Shown here in pieces: positions 48,187 to 56,077 of a DNA stretch of 64,000 bases. A program made the position numbers and the translations under genes. Each line of letters begins with the position of its first letter. Position 1 is the first letter of the stretch. This stretch comes from Rhodococcus rhodnii (GTDB lineage: Bacteria > Actinomycetota > Actinomycetes > Mycobacteriales > Pseudonocardiaceae): positions 1 through 64,000 of the forward strand of contig JOAA01000004.1 of the NCBI GenBank assembly GCA_000720375.1, given 5' to 3'. The notes below the pieces were generated by a model. It made no database searches and had not been told where the DNA came from. It was given only the letters and a program-made list of their open reading frames with translations.

Positions 48187-49410
48187 TCACCTCAGTTCGA
48201 TCAGGCCGGATGTGGCCGGCAGTGTGTTGATCGGCTTGGTCGAGGGGTTGACCGCGACGCTGCCTTGTTCGAAGTCTCGGACGTGCAAGCCGTCCGGTGT
48301 GGTGCGCTTTGCGCCCATAGGTTGGCCCAGCTTCTGGGCGTTGGCCATGTCCGCTGTCCACCACGCTGAGCCCGTGCCATAACCGCCCTTCGTCGCGGCG
48401 AACACCCCGTTGCCTTCGGTGACGAGAAGCATGGACGCGAGTGCGTAGCGGACTTCGTTCTCGTTGCGGGCGTCGGCTTGGCACATGGTGGAGTGGCCGC
48501 GGGCTTCGTTCGCCGCCACCCAGTCGAGTTGTTCCTTCCACACCCCGTTACTGAGGTTGGCGACGTGCCAGGCGTCCAGCGAGTTCACCGTGTACTGGAC
48601 GACGAAGAACTCGATCTCCACCCCGTCGCAGGCGTCGGCGACGTGTTGCCGCCACGCTGTCGCGTTTGACGCGAGGTTGACGTGGCAGGACAGGCCAGCG
48701 TTCTTCAGCTCGGCAGCGACGTACCTGATGTAGGCGAGCTGCGCGATCTGGAACCGGTAGTCGTTCGCGTAGTTGCTGGGGATCGTGTACCCGGCGTAGG
48801 CCTGGAACTCGTTGATCTCGTCCAGGTAGATACCGGTGTAGCCCTCGGTCTGGCACTTGCGGATCAGCCACTGGGCTGAGGCCTGCTGGTAGGCGGTGAG
48901 GCCGACGTCGATCAGGTAGTGACCGAAGCCGTCGCCGGCGTCGAACTTGGTTGACCGGATCCTGCTGCCGCTCCGTGTCGCGAGCCAGGCTGGGTTGAAT
49001 GCGGCTGGGTCGGCGCCCATGCGGTACGCGGCGTGCGGGTGATCTGTCCACGTCAATGGGAATGTGTACCGGAGGATCTCCTCAGCGCCAGCCTGCTTCA
49101 ACGCTGGGATGCGCTTCACCGTCTCCGGCTGGCCCTGCACGATCTGTCGCGCCCAGCGGCCGTCGATGTCCGGGTCGTTGTAGATGGCCCTGGCCATGCG
49201 GACTACCGGGCGCGTCGGCGTGGGAGTCGGGGGCTCTGTCGGGTTCCAGTTCTGCAGCTTCACCGCGAGATCGTTGGCCCGGCCGGACAGGACAGCGAGA
49301 CGCTCCGAGAACCGGGCCTCAGCAGCGAGCCGGTCGATGTCGAGCTCGTGAATGTCCTTGGCCAGTGCGTGCGCTTCTTCACGAAAGCGTGGGAGGTCGT
49401 CCAGGCTCAT
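48187..49410 (-). CDS. putative glycoside hydrolase (TIM-barrel, GHL15-like), virion or tail associated
   Basis: A 407-residue protein: N-terminal coiled coil (RFREEAHALAKDIHELDIDRLAAEARFSERL), a Pro/Thr linker (EPPTPTPTRP), then a barrel-like domain with EGYTGIYLDEIN (likely catalytic acid), LSCHVNLASNA and VEIEFFVVQYTVN. The fold resembles hypothetical glycosidase family 15 proteins found in actinophages. A coiled coil fused to a glycosidase suits a virion protein acting on cell-surface sugar, but it is encoded before the terminase genes. ATG at 49410 overlaps the upstream stop. Confidence 0.62.
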   Translation of the reverse strand: MSLDDLPRFREEAHALAKDIHELDIDRLAAEARFSERLAVLSGRANDLAVKLQNWNPTEPPTPTPTRPVVRMARAIYNDPDIDGRWARQIVQGQPETVKRIPALKQAGAEEILRYTFPLTWTDHPHAAYRMGADPAAFNPAWLATRSGSRIRSTKFDAGDGFGHYLIDVGLTAYQQASAQWLIRKCQTEGYTGIYLDEINEFQAYAGYTIPSNYANDYRFQIAQLAYIRYVAAELKNAGLSCHVNLASNATAWRQHVADACDGVEIEFFVVQYTVNSLDAWHVANLSNGVWKEQLDWVAANEARGHSTMCQADARNENEVRYALASMLLVTEGNGVFAATKGGYGTGSAWWTADMANAQKLGQPMGAKRTTPDGLHVRDFEQGSVAVNPSTKPINTLPATSGLIELR

Positions 49411-49676
49411 GGTCGCCTCCGTCTCGGAAGATCGTTCGGGCCAACCGAGAACACGACGTGCGCCACGAACCAAGCCCAGAACGCGGCGAACAGGCCGGCC
49501 GCTATCCACCTGCGTTTGTGGACTGGTTGGAGGCCGAGGAGCCACCGCCACCACGCGGAGTACGTGGCGGAGGGTTTCTCGTCCGTCAGGGGTTCGCGGA
49601 GGGCGTGGGCTTCGAGAACGACCAGGCCAGTGGCAAACGCTGACGTAAGAACGGTCCAGCGGGTACGAGCGTCCAT
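49407..49676 (-). CDS. small two-pass membrane protein
   Basis: An 89-residue protein with hydrophobic segments at ~7-22 (WTVLTSAFATGLVVLEA) and ~57-77 (WIAAGLFAAFWAWFVAHVVF), and a basic C-terminal tail (PRRRRP). It overlaps the glycosidase-like gene by ATGA. Similar proteins precede the late genes of Streptomyces phages; function not known. Confidence 0.65.
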   Translation of the reverse strand: MDARTRWTVLTSAFATGLVVLEAHALREPLTDEKPSATYSAWWRWLLGLQPVHKRRWIAAGLFAAFWAWFVAHVVFSVGPNDLPRRRRP

Positions 49677-50022
49677 GGCGGAACCACCTTGAGGACGGCG
49701 AGTACCCCGAATACTCGAAGCTGGTTAGTGAAGGCGTCCGGTCCCGTACGGCCTACGAAGAGGACGCAGCCAGGCTGGGAGGACTGACGGGCGGGACCGG
49801 ACAACCGGAGGTGATCGACGCGACCACACCCCGTGCGGTGCGTCGGTTCTGCCGGGGAGGCAGCTCTAGTAGCGGGCGACGGCATCAAGGGTCGCAAGCG
49901 GTGAGCGAGGGCTGATGACCTTTGGGTTTCACTTCACCGCTGGCCCTCACTCATGCCTGCGGGCACACTTCGCCTGCTGCAGATGATCCTACATTCGACA
50001 AGCCGTTACGTGCTACGCCGCG
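49677..50022. other. 346-bp gap between late and early genes
   Basis: No supported gene. It probably holds the late promoter (leftward) and the end of the early transcript. A hairpin with arms GAGCGAGGGC (49903-49912) and GCCCTCACTC (49943-49952), one mismatch, may be the early terminator. A plus-strand frame of about 85 codons (visible residues EYPEYSKLVSEGVRSRTAYEED) is open but has no start codon. Confidence 0.5.
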
Positions 50023-50382
50023 TCACCATCGGCGTGTTTGCTGCGGGGATGCTCGCCAGATTTGCAGCTCGCGGGTCACCTCGTCGAGCAGGAATCCGTC
50101 GTCGTGTTTGGTGATGTGGCCGCGGCGCCACCACTGGTCAACCGTCCCTGGTTTCTCGCCGAGGACCTCCGCGAGCTCCTTAGTAGACAGGTAGTCGCCG
50201 TCGGTGTGCGTGTTCGGTCGTGGGGTGACCCATCCCTCACCAAGGGCTTCGGCTGCGGAGTCGAGCACCGCGCACCGTTCCGGGTCGATCGCAGCCAGAG
50301 CTTCGCGGTACTCACGGGCTATCTGCCGTGCGCGCACGGCTGGTGAGTCTCCCGCGCGTGGCCACAACCTCGGTTTGATCAC
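50023..50382 (-). CDS. HTH DNA-binding protein (MerR/excisionase-like), early region
   Basis: A 119-residue protein. The C-terminal half has a winged-helix-like motif: DYLSTKELAEVLGEKPGTVDQWWRRGHI, then a strand (KHDDGFLLDEV). The N-terminal half is helical and basic. GTG 50382 overlaps the previous stop (GTGA). As the last early gene before the late operon, it may control late expression; this is inference. Confidence 0.72.
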   Translation of the reverse strand: MIKPRLWPRAGDSPAVRARQIAREYREALAAIDPERCAVLDSAAEALGEGWVTPRPNTHTDGDYLSTKELAEVLGEKPGTVDQWWRRGHITKHDDGFLLDEVTRELQIWRASPQQTRRW

Positions 50383-51104
50383 GAAGCCTCCCGGGACCGC
50401 GCCAAGAGCGTGCAGAGCTTTTGATACTCGTCCCATGTGTACCGGCGGGCGCAGGCTCGGCAGTCGATGTTGTCGTCTCCGTCTGCCCGTTCCAGGGCTT
50501 GTGTGTCGCAGCGAGGACACGGGACGGTCAGCCTGTGCACCAACTTCCGGACCCCGATCACGGCTCGGGTGCGGTGATGCAGGTCCAGCAGGGTAATGGC
50601 GCCTTCCAGACCAGATTGCTCCTCGAACCTGACCGCGTCGCCGCTCGAGCTCCACACCTGGCGAGCGGTTGGCTGCAGCGCGAGGAACGCGGAGATGTTG
50701 CCGCCCAGGATGCCGACCGCGCGTTGGAGGACCCACCCGGGACGGGCGTGCCGATCCATCACAGTCGAGTCCCACGTGACCCCGATCAGGCCGGCCACTT
50801 GCTCGGCCCATACCGAGGTCTCGAACGGCAACAGCCGCTGTAGCGCTTCGATGTGGACACTGATCGGGATCGGCCGATCCCTGCTGCCGGACACAGGCTC
50901 GCCGCCACCGCCGTACTGTCGGGCGATCGCGAGTTCGAGTTGGACATAGTCGCCCGGCAGGTCAGCGACAGCGTTGGACACGTGGCGGGCGCAGGAGTCG
51001 CAGAGGCCACGAGACGCGGGGATCTGGGCGCCGAGCTTGTCGTTGTCGACACGTTCCCACGCCGAGCAGCGAGAACCCCGGTAGCAGCGATGGTCCACCG
51101 TCAC
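50379..51104 (-). CDS. zinc-ribbon protein of the early region
   Basis: A 241-residue soluble protein with two Cys clusters: RCYRGSRCSAW plus GLCDSCARH at the N-terminus, and VPCPRCDTQAL plus DCRACARRY at the C-terminus, each able to bind zinc. The middle is helical (VHIEALQRLLPFETSVWAEQVAGLIG). Common in Streptomyces prophages; function unknown. Overlaps both neighbours by 4 bases. Confidence 0.75.
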   Translation of the reverse strand: MTVDHRCYRGSRCSAWERVDNDKLGAQIPASRGLCDSCARHVSNAVADLPGDYVQLELAIARQYGGGGEPVSGSRDRPIPISVHIEALQRLLPFETSVWAEQVAGLIGVTWDSTVMDRHARPGWVLQRAVGILGGNISAFLALQPTARQVWSSSGDAVRFEEQSGLEGAITLLDLHHRTRAVIGVRKLVHRLTVPCPRCDTQALERADGDDNIDCRACARRYTWDEYQKLCTLLARSREAS

Positions 51105-51625
51105 GGAAGTTCCCCCTTGTCCTTGAGCTGCTGGACGATCGCTGCGTACACCTGACGGGCGTGGGCGACGTTCATCAGCGTCTGGCAGTCGGCCGGCTTC
51201 GACCGGTCGCCCTGCTGGGCGCGCTCGATGGCTTCGGTGATGTGCTGCGGTACTTCGGTTTCCGTACCGCTCAGCCCGGCCTCCAAGAGTTTGACCAGCT
51301 CCTCACGACCGGCCCTAGTCTGGAATCTGATCAGCATTCGTGACCGCCACAGGCCAGCAATGAACCAGGCGCGCTGTTGTTCCCGGAAGGTCGGCTCACC
51401 CAGTTGCCGTGCCGCGACTTCGCGGGATACGCGACGCTGGCCCTGACGTGGCCGAGGGGGCATGACGCCCACGGAGAACGGGTTTGCGACGGGCGGTGTC
51501 CCTCCGAGAGCGCGCTCAGCCTCTTGCCGGGTCAGCGTGGCCTCGGCGTCGGTCAGTTCGTCGACCTCGTCCGGTGAGGCGCCGAGAGCGATTGCGGCCG
51601 AGCGGACGGCTTCAGCGTTCGTCAT
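51101..51625 (-). CDS. early phage protein of unknown function
   Basis: A 174-residue, mostly helical protein (AVRSAAIALGASPDEVDELTDAEATLTRQEAERAL; AIERAQQGDRSKPADCQTLMNVAHARQVYAAIVQQL). Coupled by ATGA to both neighbours. No family recognised; probably a replication accessory by position, but this is weak. Confidence 0.65.
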   Translation of the reverse strand: MTNAEAVRSAAIALGASPDEVDELTDAEATLTRQEAERALGGTPPVANPFSVGVMPPRPRQGQRRVSREVAARQLGEPTFREQQRAWFIAGLWRSRMLIRFQTRAGREELVKLLEAGLSGTETEVPQHITEAIERAQQGDRSKPADCQTLMNVAHARQVYAAIVQQLKDKGELP

Positions 51626-51867
51626 GGCGCGTTCCCCCTACGGCGAACCGCCAGGACAGCCGTGAGCGGGCCTGAGAGCATCGCCCCGCTGTCGTCGGTG
51701 AACTCGAATCCGGCAGAGCAAACGCCGCTTTGGCCGCCACCGTGCATGGTGCTGTCTCGCCAGACGAATTCGTACGAGTCAAGGGTGAACGACTTGTTGG
51801 CCACGGTGTGCCAACCGTCAGCGAGCAGGACAGCGGTGATCTCGTCGACGTCAATAGCCAGGCTCAT
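51622..51867 (-). CDS. small early phage protein of unknown function
   Basis: An 81-residue beta-rich protein (MSLAIDVDEITAVLLADGWHTV start; SYEFVWRDSTMHGGGQSGVCSAG in the middle). ATG 51867 overlaps the previous stop by 4 bases. No family recognised. Confidence 0.65.
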   Translation of the reverse strand: MSLAIDVDEITAVLLADGWHTVANKSFTLDSYEFVWRDSTMHGGGQSGVCSAGFEFTDDSGAMLSGPLTAVLAVRRRGNAP

Positions 51868-52235
51868 GATGTTGTCCTCTCCGCTTTGCGACGCTGGTCG
51901 AACTCGGCCAGGCGTTGGCGGGATCGCTGAACGAGCTGCCACGCCTTCTCGGTCAGCCACCGCGTCGCAAGGTGGTGGGCGCGGTCCTGCTCCGCGCACC
52001 ACGTGGTTGTTCCGCACGCGTGGCAGCCGCCTTCGGTCCCGAAGTCCCACGGCGGGTGTTCCTCAGTGATCCACGCGAGCCAGGCCGCGAGGTCTTCGTC
52101 CTCTGGTGTGCTGGCGTCGCGGGTGGCGAGGATCGTGGCTCGGATGTTCGGCGGGTAGGTGCCTTCTGGGTCGTTCAGGTCGATGACCCGGCCCATCCAG
52201 CGCCAGGTGTCGCCGCTGACTGGCTCAGGAGGCAT
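51864..52235 (-). CDS. small early phage protein with Cys/His cluster
   Basis: A 123-residue protein with GGCHACGTTTWCAEQDRAHH in the middle (3 Cys, 3 His), a candidate zinc site. The rest is helical (ATRWLTEKAWQLVQRSRQRLAEFDQRR). It overlaps the DnaB-like helicase by 11 bases, so they are co-translated. No family recognised. Confidence 0.65.
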   Translation of the reverse strand: MPPEPVSGDTWRWMGRVIDLNDPEGTYPPNIRATILATRDASTPEDEDLAAWLAWITEEHPPWDFGTEGGCHACGTTTWCAEQDRAHHLATRWLTEKAWQLVQRSRQRLAEFDQRRKAERTTS

Positions 52236-53601
52236 TCCACACCCCCGGCGGCCGATAGGGGTCGATGGTGGCGAACCCCGGATTCCAGTTCAGCGGGATG
52301 TCGATGCACGCGCCGTGCCGGTTCTTGGCGATGATGAACGTGACTTCGCCGGTGCGGTCCCGGTAGGTCTTGCCGGTCTTTTCGTCCTTGTACTCCTCCT
52401 CCGGATGATGCAGAAGGACCACGACGTCGGCGTCCTGTTCGATCTGCCCGGACTCGCGAAGGTCGGACAGCATGGGCTTCCCGTCGGCTCGGCCGGTTGA
52501 CGCGCGGTTGAGCTGGACGGGTGCGACGACGGCGATGTCCAGCTCGAGCGCCAAGGCCTTCAGCTCGCGGCTGATGTGGGCGACCTCTTGCTCTCGGTTC
52601 CCCCACTTCGTTCCGCCACTGCGAACCAGTTGGAGATAGTCGACAAACAGGACGGCGAGCCCGTGGCGGCGTTTGAACCGGCGGGCGAGAGTCTTGATGG
52701 CGGGCAGGGCGGTCGGCCGCGACTCCACCCACAGCGCCAGGTCGGGACACTGCTCTCGCCACGCTTTCAGTCGGTTCTTCGTGACCTGGTCGAGGCTGTA
52801 CCGGGAGATGCTGTCCATGCTGATTCCCGCGCTGCGGGAGATCACCCGGCTGGCCACGTCGAGGTCGGTCATCTCGGCCGACACGAACAGCGAGGGCACG
52901 CCGTGCGCGCCGAAGTGGCCGGCCAGGTTGAACGCCGCAGTGCTCTTGCCCTGCCCTGGCCTGCCCGCCCACACGTAGAACCTTCCGGCGCGCAGGCCTC
53001 CGCCGAGGGCTTCGTTGAAGTTCGGCCAGGGCGTGACGAAGGCGGGATGCAGCCGCCCGCCGGTGGCGATCATGGCGTCCCATTCGGTCACCAAGCGCGA
53101 CCAGGACTTCGGCCCCTCGTCCCCATGGTCGTACCGCTGCTCGAGCTTCTCCAGTTCGGTGTGGATGACGCCGAGCAGGTCGGAGGCACTCGTGTCGAGA
53201 TCGCCCTGCATCGCGATCTGGCGTGCCTTCACGGCGAACTTCACCAGCTGGCGGCGTCCGTGGTACTCGCGCACGATCCCAACGTGCCAGTCGAGAGGCC
53301 CCGGGTTACGGGGCGCGAGCATGACGCTGTTGATGGCGGTCTCGGTGCCTTGGTTCCACTGCTGGGTGCTCGCCAGCTGGCGGGCGAGGGTGGTGGGGTC
53401 GATTGGGATGTTGCGCTCCTGCAGCGCCGCTGCGGCGGCCCACACGTGTCCGTAGTGCGGGTTGTAGAACGCTTCGCCGGGCAGTGTCTGAAGTTCCCGC
53501 TCCAACCGGCCCGGGATGGAGCCGAGGGCGCCGATGAGGAACCGCTCGGACAGCACCGGGTTGAGGGGATCGGTCTCGGGTTCAATGTCGATCTCGATCA
53601 T
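52225..53601 (-). CDS. replicative DNA helicase (DnaB-like)
   Basis: A 458-residue hexameric helicase. The N-terminal DnaB domain (ERFLIGALGSIPGRLERELQTLPGEAFYNPHYG) is followed by a RecA-type core: GGLRAGRFYVWAGRPGQGKST (Walker A), SLFVSAEMTDLDVASR, VLFVDYLQLVRSG (Walker B) and VAPVQLNRASTGR with DLRESGQIEQDADVV. Together with the upstream initiator it gives the phage its own replisome loading. ATGA-type overlap with the initiator. Confidence 0.94.
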   Translation of the reverse strand: MIEIDIEPETDPLNPVLSERFLIGALGSIPGRLERELQTLPGEAFYNPHYGHVWAAAAALQERNIPIDPTTLARQLASTQQWNQGTETAINSVMLAPRNPGPLDWHVGIVREYHGRRQLVKFAVKARQIAMQGDLDTSASDLLGVIHTELEKLEQRYDHGDEGPKSWSRLVTEWDAMIATGGRLHPAFVTPWPNFNEALGGGLRAGRFYVWAGRPGQGKSTAAFNLAGHFGAHGVPSLFVSAEMTDLDVASRVISRSAGISMDSISRYSLDQVTKNRLKAWREQCPDLALWVESRPTALPAIKTLARRFKRRHGLAVLFVDYLQLVRSGGTKWGNREQEVAHISRELKALALELDIAVVAPVQLNRASTGRADGKPMLSDLRESGQIEQDADVVVLLHHPEEEYKDEKTGKTYRDRTGEVTFIIAKNRHGACIDIPLNWNPGFATIDPYRPPGVWNAS

Positions 53602-54659
53602 CGGCTAGCTACTGCTTTCGTGAGTGCCGCACGGATGTCCTGCTCGTGCGCTTCGATGAAGTCGCGGCGACGAGCACGGAGCCACTCCACGCGCGGAGTC
53701 GGATCGGAAGGGTGCTGCGACGGGTCGGCGTAGGGCTCGCGGATCAGGTCGGCCGCACCCTTGGCGTCTGCGGCGGAGTACAGCGACTCGTAGGTGTCGA
53801 CCGGGTCCACTGTGGCGAGGTCTTCGGTGAACTCCTCCCAGCCCTTCTCTCGGGGGCTGAGCCAACGCTTCGCGTCCATCGCGTACCCGTTCAGCACGAT
53901 CTTGGATCGGGCGTACTGGGCCACGGCAGCGGTGAGAGTCTCCGGCGAGACGGTCTTGATGGCCTTCTTCCAGTTCTCGAACGCTGCGGACTTGCTGCCG
54001 CGGCGGCCGTCATCGCGCCTCGGGTACGCGACCCAGAAGGTCTCGAACTCGGGGGTGTACGCGTTCTTGGCCGGTTTGGTGGGTGGTTCGACTGGATCAG
54101 GGACGAGGACGAGCAACGGCGGGGTGCTGTCGTCCTGGCTCTGTTCGGCGTCGTTCGTCCCGCCGTCGGCGAGAGAAGTAGTTGGTGAGGAAGAAGGAGA
54201 GACAAGAGGGGGTGTCGATTTCGACACCACGAAGTGCCGGTTTCGACACTGTCCAACCTCTTCTGTGGTGCCGGTTTCGACACCGTTAACCGTGTCGGAA
54301 TCAGCACCGTTAAGAGTGTCGATGTCAGCACCATTGGTGGTGTCGGTTTCGACACTGTCCACAGTGACCGGCTCAACACGAAGCCGATACTTGGACGATA
54401 CCCGCGAGTTCCCTTTGCGCACCTGCTCCACCCACCCGGCAGCCAACAGCAGCGCCACGCCTTCAGCCGCCCGCCGCCGGGTCATCCCCGCGTCCTCGGC
54501 GATCTGCTCGAACGTCGAGTCGACCAAGCCAGACCGGTTGTCCGCACGCATGGCCATCGCGGCGTAGACCCGTGCGGCTGGCAGCCCGACAGTGAGCTGC
54601 GGGAAGATCGCTACCGGCAGGATGACCCGCGGCGCGTTGCCCCACCAGTACCTCGTCAC
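53598..54659 (-). CDS. phage replication initiator (winged-helix, DnaD/gpO-like) containing iteron-like repeats
   Basis: A 353-residue protein. N-terminal winged helix (FEQIAEDAGMTRRRAAEGVALLLAAGWVEQVRKGN), a Thr/Asp-rich linker of 8-residue units (DTTNGADIDTLNGADSDTVNG), and a C-terminal DnaD-like helical part (FETFWVAYPRRDDGRRGSKSAAFENWKKAI). It precedes DnaB, like lambda O before P. GTG 54659 (or 54662) follows AAGAAAGGG. The linker DNA carries the candidate origin. The N-terminal region is the DNA-binding part by analogy. Confidence 0.82.
   Translation of the reverse strand: MTRYWWGNAPRVILPVAIFPQLTVGLPAARVYAAMAMRADNRSGLVDSTFEQIAEDAGMTRRRAAEGVALLLAAGWVEQVRKGNSRVSSKYRLRVEPVTVDSVETDTTNGADIDTLNGADSDTVNGVETGTTEEVGQCRNRHFVVSKSTPPLVSPSSSPTTSLADGGTNDAEQSQDDSTPPLLVLVPDPVEPPTKPAKNAYTPEFETFWVAYPRRDDGRRGSKSAAFENWKKAIKTVSPETLTAAVAQYARSKIVLNGYAMDAKRWLSPREKGWEEFTEDLATVDPVDTYESLYSAADAKGAADLIREPYADPSQHPSDPTPRVEWLRARRRDFIEAHEQDIRAALTKAVASR
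54211..54362. repeat. iteron-like repeats inside the initiator gene (candidate replication origin)
   Basis: Six copies of a palindromic motif close to GTGTCGGTTTCGACAC. The right-half element TCGACAC or TCAGCAC starts at 54221, 54243, 54277, 54301, 54325 and 54349; the last four are exactly 24 bp apart. The first copy is a perfect palindrome (GGTGTCGA-TT-TCGACACC). The DNA is less GC-rich than its surroundings. Confidence 0.72.
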
Positions 54660-54744
54660 CACTGGCCCTTTCTTCCCTGTGGAACTGCCTCGGCCGCCCG
54701 CCAGATGAACGACAGACGGCCGGGATCCCTGCGACGCCTTGGCT

Positions 54745-54921
54745 TCAGGCGCCACGTACCGCCTCCTCCGCGAGGGTTTCCAGCGGTACGCCGTCGAGGA
54801 CCCGCAACAGCACGTGGGTGTCCGGTGTGGACTCCCGCTGAGCGAGGATCGACCGGGCGAGCTGCAGCCGACGCCACAGCTCGGCCCGCGACGGGACAGT
54901 GATCGGCAAGACGTCAGCCAT
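54745..54921 (-). CDS. small early phage protein of unknown function
   Basis: A 58-residue helical protein (SRAELWRRLQLARSILAQRES; HVLLRVLDGVPLETLAEEA). ATG 54921 overlaps the previous stop in ATGGCTGA. Its stop is 83 bp before the initiator start. Length and overlap pattern support a real gene; no family recognised. Confidence 0.65.
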   Translation of the reverse strand: MADVLPITVPSRAELWRRLQLARSILAQRESTPDTHVLLRVLDGVPLETLAEEAVRGA

Positions 54922-55183
54922 GGCCGCCTCCGGTCAAGTCCTGGTCGGCGCGGCGCTCTAGCCATCCCGGGCAGTGCTCGGTGAGCACCGCCTCGACCTG
55001 ATCGCCGAGCTGGTGGTAGTGATCGGCCCGCGCTTCGGCGTGCGGGCCGCCGACGGTCATCCGGCCGAGCACGGCGAACGCCATGCCGCCCGCGGCGATG
55101 CTGAGCTGGTACAGCAGTTCGGCGCTCACCGGCACCATGGGCATCACGGTGCCGTCGGAACGTGGAACGTCAGTCATGGTCAC
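54914..55183 (-). CDS. small early phage protein of unknown function
   Basis: An 89-residue protein with a moderately hydrophobic helix (ELLYQLSIAAGGMAFAVLGRM) and a His/Cys-containing tail (ARADHYHQLGDQVEAVLTEHCPGWLERR). A start two codons later (MTDVP) is equally possible. Coupled by overlaps on both sides. Confidence 0.62.
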   Translation of the reverse strand: MTMTDVPRSDGTVMPMVPVSAELLYQLSIAAGGMAFAVLGRMTVGGPHAEARADHYHQLGDQVEAVLTEHCPGWLERRADQDLTGGGHG

Positions 55184-55514
55184 CGCCGTGAGCGTCGATC
55201 AGCTGCTGCAGGTTCACGCCGTCCGGCGGCATGCCGACAATCCCGGCCAGCTCGTCCGCGGTGAGCGGCACGCGTGGCGCGTCCGGGCGCATGTAGTCCA
55301 CGTATGCCGGGAGCGGCTGGCCCGCCTTCTTGGCGGCAGTGACAGCGTTCATCCACGCGCATAGGCGCTGCATGTCGTCATCGGTGAAGTGCAAGGGCAG
55401 CACCCACTCCACGTCACCATCCGACAGCACCCACAACCTGACGCCGTCCACAGTGGCCACCAGGAGGTTGGTGCGCCACGGGGTCGAGGCGACCACTTCG
55501 TCAAAGGTGGTCAC
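55170..55514 (-). CDS. early phage protein of unknown function
   Basis: A 114-residue acidic protein: a beta-sheet first half (LLVATVDGVRLWVLSDGDVEWVLPLHFT) and a helical second half (MQRLCAWMNAVTAAKKAGQPLP). It overlaps both neighbours (14 and 4 bases). No family recognised. Confidence 0.65.
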   Translation of the reverse strand: MTTFDEVVASTPWRTNLLVATVDGVRLWVLSDGDVEWVLPLHFTDDDMQRLCAWMNAVTAAKKAGQPLPAYVDYMRPDAPRVPLTADELAGIVGMPPDGVNLQQLIDAHGGDHD

Positions 55515-56077
55515 TGTGCATCGCCACCATCACGGACCACCGTCAGGCGAGCGCATGCAGTTCCAGGTGTGCCCTTGTTCTGCTTACGCTTCGCCACGTC
55601 CTGGTCGTACTCGGCTGCGTCTGCCGCAGGGACGTCGTAGCCCATGTGCCGGGCCACCGGCACCCAGTGCGTGGCGTCGAAGTCCGGCTCGGTGTGCAGC
55701 CGGTCCATCCGGTGAACCATCGGCCACACGATCCACTCGCAGCCGTTCTCCCACAGAAGGTAGGCAGCGAATGTGCTCACGGCCAGTACTTCGGCCTCGG
55801 AGTACTCCGGCTCGTCGTTGGGTGACCAATACCGGACGTCATCCCCGACGGCGATGCGCTGGTGGTTCTTGCCGTACCACATGTGAACCCACGGGTACCC
55901 GTCGTTTCCAGCGGGTGACGCGAGGAACCGTCCGATGGCGCCACGGCCGTAGGCGTCGTGGGGATCCGGGTGGGCGCTGAACGCATTCATGTAGTACCGC
56001 AGGGCTTCTGCGGCGCCCTCGAACTCGTCCCTGTTGAGACAGACGGTCTTCGACTGGGTGGTGGTCTGGTTAGTCAT
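55511..56077 (-). CDS. early phage protein of unknown function
   Basis: A 188-residue Trp/His-rich protein (YPWVHMWYGKNHQRIAVGDDVRYW; NGCEWIVWPMVHRMDRLHTEPDFDATHW). It could be a small enzyme or binding protein, but no motif is decisive. ATG 56077 overlaps the antirepressor stop by 4 bases. Confidence 0.66.
   Translation of the reverse strand: MTNQTTTQSKTVCLNRDEFEGAAEALRYYMNAFSAHPDPHDAYGRGAIGRFLASPAGNDGYPWVHMWYGKNHQRIAVGDDVRYWSPNDEPEYSEAEVLAVSTFAAYLLWENGCEWIVWPMVHRMDRLHTEPDFDATHWVPVARHMGYDVPAADAAEYDQDVAKRKQNKGTPGTACARLTVVRDGGDAQ

Noticed and set aside
54211..54362. CRISPR-like array (short regular repeats)
   Set aside because: Repeats are imperfect, have no unique spacers of constant length and lie inside a coding frame; iterons fit better.
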